The notes under the pieces are model-generated. The model made no database searches. It saw only the letters and a list, made by a program, of their open reading frames with translations, and was not told where the DNA came from. 64,000 bases of DNA, from contig NZ_JAUTAL010000001.1 in the NCBI RefSeq assembly GCF_030818575.1, positions 2,232,001-2,296,000 of the forward strand, in the 5' to 3' direction. Source of the DNA: Chryseobacterium camelliae. Its GTDB lineage: Bacteria; Bacteroidota; Bacteroidia; Flavobacteriales; Weeksellaceae. Both the position numbers and the translations under genes were made by a program. Positions within the stretch are counted from its first letter, which is position 1. Each line of letters opens with the position of its first letter. This document shows positions 61,081 to 64,000 of the stretch, piece by piece.

Positions 61081-61107
61081 AAAACCTTCCGGAAATCCGG
61101 AAGGTTT
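61081..61107 (-). terminator. Terminator between gldJ and murF
   Basis: AAAACCTTCCGG and CCGGAAGGTTTT form a 12-bp stem with a 4-nt AAAT loop and an adjacent T run, 22 bp after the gldJ stop codon. Confidence 0.85.
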
Positions 61108-61128
61108 TTCATAAGTATTTTGATAATA

Positions 61129-62724
61129 TTATCTTCTCGTTCTATTCTTGTCATTCGTCATAGCATCCTGAGCTACACGGAATCCAATCCAGCCGTAAGC
61201 TTTATTCTCGTCTTTGTATCTTCTCTGACCCGGATCCAGCCAATAAGCCGTATCCTGCCAAGAACCTCCTTTAATTACTCTGATGTCGTTAGATATACCA
61301 GAAGTTCTGTTTTTGGTATCTTTCTGAAGCACTACTTTTCCGCTTACGTCTACGATAAACCTTCTCTGTGGAGAATTGTACATATCAAAAGACGCAGAAG
61401 AATCAGACGCTCTATAGTACTCAAGAGAGGATTGTCTGTCTCCGTCTCTGTAGTTTCTGAAGTCAGCAATAGTCTGTCTTTCAAACTGTCCAGGAAGGTT
61501 TCTGTAAACCAGTCTTCCGTCGTCCAAAGTATCGTATTTAATGTTGCTCTCGTCTACCATTTTGTAAGTACCGTCTCCGTTTCTTACGATAGCCTGAGGC
61601 ATGTTTCCTCTGTAGTAGTTGAAGTCGCTGAAATCTTCATCAATGATTGGTCTGTAAACATCGGCCGTCCATTCTGAAACGTTTCCGTACATACCATAGA
61701 TACCAAGGTCATTGGATGGGTATTTTCTTACGTCTGAAGTTCTTGCAGAACCGTCGTTTTTCCATCCTGCGATACCGGAATAATCACCGGCACCCATTTT
61801 GAAGTTTTCAAGGAACATCCCTTTGTTTCTTCCTTTAGTACCTCTCAACTGATCGATTTCAGGTTTTTTACCTAAATATTGGTTGTATTCTCTGTTTTTA
61901 GCTAAACCAAGCGCTGCATATTCCCATTCAACTTCGGTAGGAAGTCTGAATTTGGTTACCATAGCGGCAGAAGGTGCTCTGTTGGCAGCAAGAAGCCTCT
62001 GGTTGGTAGTTTTCATACCTGTTCTCTGCTGGAGCCTTTTCTCATTGATATAGCCCTGGATTTCAGGATCATTCGACTTGAATTTATCCATGTTGAAAGC
62101 TGTACCTCCCTGGTTGTTGGATTCGTTCATGTACAGGTCTTTTGCAATGATACCCGCCTGCATAAGAGCCTTTTCGTTAGCTCTGTCTGTAAGCCATTCG
62201 CAGTATCTGTTGGCCTGAGTCCATGAAACCCCTACTACCGGATAGTAATCGAATTCCGGAGAACGGAAGTACGTTTCGTTGTAATCGTTTCTGGATAGCT
62301 TGTTATCCCACAATAAAGTATCCGGCAAAGCACCGTTGTAGATTTCTTTAAAGCTTGGATCGCTTGGTGGGAACACATACTTCAACCATGTTAGGTATTC
62401 GCGGTATTCGTAGTTAGTAATTTCAGTTTCCCCGATAAAGAACGAACTTACCTGCATTCTGCGCGGCGAGTTATTCCAATCGTGCATAACATCATCTTTC
62501 ACTAATCCCATTGTAAAAGTTCCACCTTCTACATATACCATTCCCGGCCACCCTTTCTGCTTTTGTTGCTTTCCTGCAAAAAACCAACCTTGTTTTTCGT
62601 TTGGTTTCCAACCTGTTTTGCTGACAAACTTTTTAGTACCGCCGCCATTATTAGATCCTCCGCAACTGGTTAATGCAAGTGTAGAACTTAATGCAATTAA
62701 TGAAAACAACTTTAGTTTTTTCAT
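61129..62724 (-). CDS. gldJ: Gliding motility lipoprotein GldJ
   Basis: 531 residues from MKKLKLFSLIALSSTLALTS (ATG at 62724); an upstream ATG (62814) would bury the signal peptide. The lipobox is LALTSC with cysteine near 20. The formylglycine-generating-enzyme-like domain shows GMVYVEGGTFTMG, FFIGETEITNYEYREYLTWL, FRLPTEVEWEYAALG, YGMYGNVSEWTADVY and IKGGSWQDTAYWLDPGQRR. GldJ is required for gliding and for stability of the type IX secretion motor GldK-GldN. It is divergent to porU, as expected in Flavobacteriia. Confidence 0.95.
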   Translation of the reverse strand: MKKLKLFSLIALSSTLALTSCGGSNNGGGTKKFVSKTGWKPNEKQGWFFAGKQQKQKGWPGMVYVEGGTFTMGLVKDDVMHDWNNSPRRMQVSSFFIGETEITNYEYREYLTWLKYVFPPSDPSFKEIYNGALPDTLLWDNKLSRNDYNETYFRSPEFDYYPVVGVSWTQANRYCEWLTDRANEKALMQAGIIAKDLYMNESNNQGGTAFNMDKFKSNDPEIQGYINEKRLQQRTGMKTTNQRLLAANRAPSAAMVTKFRLPTEVEWEYAALGLAKNREYNQYLGKKPEIDQLRGTKGRNKGMFLENFKMGAGDYSGIAGWKNDGSARTSDVRKYPSNDLGIYGMYGNVSEWTADVYRPIIDEDFSDFNYYRGNMPQAIVRNGDGTYKMVDESNIKYDTLDDGRLVYRNLPGQFERQTIADFRNYRDGDRQSSLEYYRASDSSASFDMYNSPQRRFIVDVSGKVVLQKDTKNRTSGISNDIRVIKGGSWQDTAYWLDPGQRRYKDENKAYGWIGFRVAQDAMTNDKNRTRR

Positions 62725-62888
62725 AGTCGATATAAATATTTTCAAAGTACAAAGAAAAAATAAATTATTCAATAAATCAAATAAAGATTTGATTTTTTTG
62801 AAAAACGTTGACAAATTAATTTTATTGTCTTATAATTTAATTCTAAAATTTTCGTTTATTTTGTAATTTAGCAATTTCAATAACAAAC

Positions 62889-64000
62889 ATGAAACTGAAA
62901 ATTACGTTTTTAATTCTAATTACTTCCGTATCAACACTTTGGAGCCAAAGAACATCTATCGAATGGGACGGCTCAAAAATTCAGGACTTCGGCGACACAA
63001 AAATCAATCTTCCTCATTTCAAAAACGAAGGTTTTTCCTACAGCCAAAATAACATTTTTATCGTAACAAAACAAAAGGTTGGAGAAAAGCAGCTGAAAAT
63101 TTCAAATCCTTCCTGGGAGAGTGTTTCCCCTAAGGACATTTTTGAAATTCAAAAAGACCTCTTACCCGATCATGATATTGCCGATGTCGCCTATTACTAC
63201 CTTGACGGAGAACGGTATGCCAGTATAAGCGTATCTTTATTTAAAAATGTAAAAGGAAGGATACAAAGGTTATCCTCATTCGATGTTTCAGAATCTGCCC
63301 AGTCCATTCCTTCCGGCAACACAGCGAAAGTAGGAACGACCAACAATCCGCTGTCTTCCGGGAATTTCTATAAAATAAAGGTAGATAAATCAGGAATTTT
63401 TAAGATCACCTCACAGTTTCTGAGTGCCAACGGCATCAATCCTTCTTCTGTAAACCCTAAAAATTTCCGAATCTATGGAAACGGGGGCGTCATGCTCCCT
63501 GAATATAACCAGGACGTTAAATACAGTGCCTTGCAGGAAAACGCCATCCAGGTAGTGGGAGAAGATGACGGCGTCTGGAATGATAACGATTACGCATTGT
63601 TCTACGCTCAGGGCCCTGACGGTTACAACCTCTACAATACGTCCAACGGAAACGGTATTAAAAGACATGATACCCGTAATGACAATGCCGAGCATCTTAA
63701 AAACATCTACGAAGATTACGCTTACTACTATATTAATTTTGACAAAGGTGCCGGTAAAAGGGTTCAGATTGCAGATGCCAACCTCCCTACTACTCCGCTG
63801 ATCACCAGGTATGACAATTACCAGTTCATAGACAACGACAAGAAAAACCTGATGAAGGTAGGCAGGTTATGGGTAGATGAAACGCCCTTTACGACAAGCA
63901 AAACGGTAAGCTTCACCACCAATTCTGCCATCCAGGGCGGCGACCAGATCCGTTACCGCGCTCAGGTAGTGGGCTATAAGGCTCAGCAAAACAGTATTGA
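62889..64000 (+). CDS. porU: PorU, type IX secretion signal peptidase (5' part)
   Basis: Starts MKLKITFLILITSVSTLWSQ, a signal peptide, and stays open to the window end (about 370 codons visible). The visible part contains SSGNFYKIKVDKSGIFKITS, FRIYGNGGVMLPEYNQD, VGEDDGVWNDNDYALFYAQG and AYYYINFDKGAGKRVQIADA, the N-terminal region of PorU, a gingipain-type C25 peptidase. The catalytic Cys-His domain lies beyond the window. PorU removes C-terminal secretion signals of T9SS cargo and attaches them to the surface, with PorV. It is divergent to gldJ, 164 bp apart. Confidence 0.92.
   Translation, partial: MKLKITFLILITSVSTLWSQRTSIEWDGSKIQDFGDTKINLPHFKNEGFSYSQNNIFIVTKQKVGEKQLKISNPSWESVSPKDIFEIQKDLLPDHDIADVAYYYLDGERYASISVSLFKNVKGRIQRLSSFDVSESAQSIPSGNTAKVGTTNNPLSSGNFYKIKVDKSGIFKITSQFLSANGINPSSVNPKNFRIYGNGGVMLPEYNQDVKYSALQENAIQVVGEDDGVWNDNDYALFYAQGPDGYNLYNTSNGNGIKRHDTRNDNAEHLKNIYEDYAYYYINFDKGAGKRVQIADANLPTTPLITRYDNYQFIDNDKKNLMKVGRLWVDETPFTTSKTVSFTTNSAIQGGDQIRYRAQVVGYKAQQNSI

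Noticed and set aside
1..64000. tRNA or rRNA genes as integration targets
   Set aside because: No sequence with the tRNA T-loop/acceptor pattern or rRNA signature was recognised by eye; a dedicated tRNA scan would settle this.

Overview
The window looks like a chromosomal segment of a Chryseobacterium-like member of the Flavobacteriia (Bacteroidota). The evidence is the gldJ/porU gliding and type IX secretion pair, GLPGLI and DUF6526-type proteins, short lipoproteins with Bacteroidota-style lipoboxes, and TAnnTTTG-type -7 promoter boxes. Position 1 cuts an oxidoreductase gene and position 64000 cuts porU. I saw no tRNA, rRNA or CRISPR array.

About 1.0-22.7 kb is an AT-rich integrative element at the 3' end of mnmE. 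Its likely ends are TTATTTCCCGATACA (1002-1016) and TTATTTCCCAATACA (22674-22688, the last codons of mnmE). The left copy still encodes a YCIGK-stop tail like that of MnmE. Just inside each end lie several copies of AGGTGTACA, probably integrase arm sites. The right part holds integrase, a HTH_17 protein, a VapE-like helicase, a cluster of TTACCT repeats, a TOPRIM primase and a winged-helix replication protein. The rest is defence-type cargo: hipBA, an HNH protein, a PIN-like protein, a HerA-SIR2 pair, a DUF2971-like protein and two paralogous PD-(D/E)xK proteins.

The most interesting locus (12.8-15.5 kb) sits between the two nuclease paralogues. It has an XRE repressor gene with a perfect 16-bp palindrome, a promoter, a long highly folded RNA, a sigma-factor-like gene, a Cas12f/TnpB-like gene one base later, and a guide-RNA-like sequence. 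The Cas12f/TnpB-like protein has lost its catalytic RuvC residues and its C-terminal zinc finger/RuvC-III part. This fits an RNA-guided transcription device (nuclease-dead Cas12f with its own sigma factor) carried by a defence island.

From 22.7 to 64 kb the sequence is ordinary chromosome, visibly richer in GC: mnmE, a TetR divergon with a 45-residue membrane peptide, pepP, topoisomerase IB, pruA, fabH, corA, a patatin, tag, an HxlR/oxidoreductase divergon, a tetR-tolC-emrA-emrB efflux operon (tolC broken by two frameshifts), holB, lptC, anmK, murF, gldJ and porU. Four intergenic blocks contain a dispersed structured repeat of about 150-270 bp. An IS3-family element (38883-40314) has inserted into the loop of the terminator between an XRE gene and fabH.
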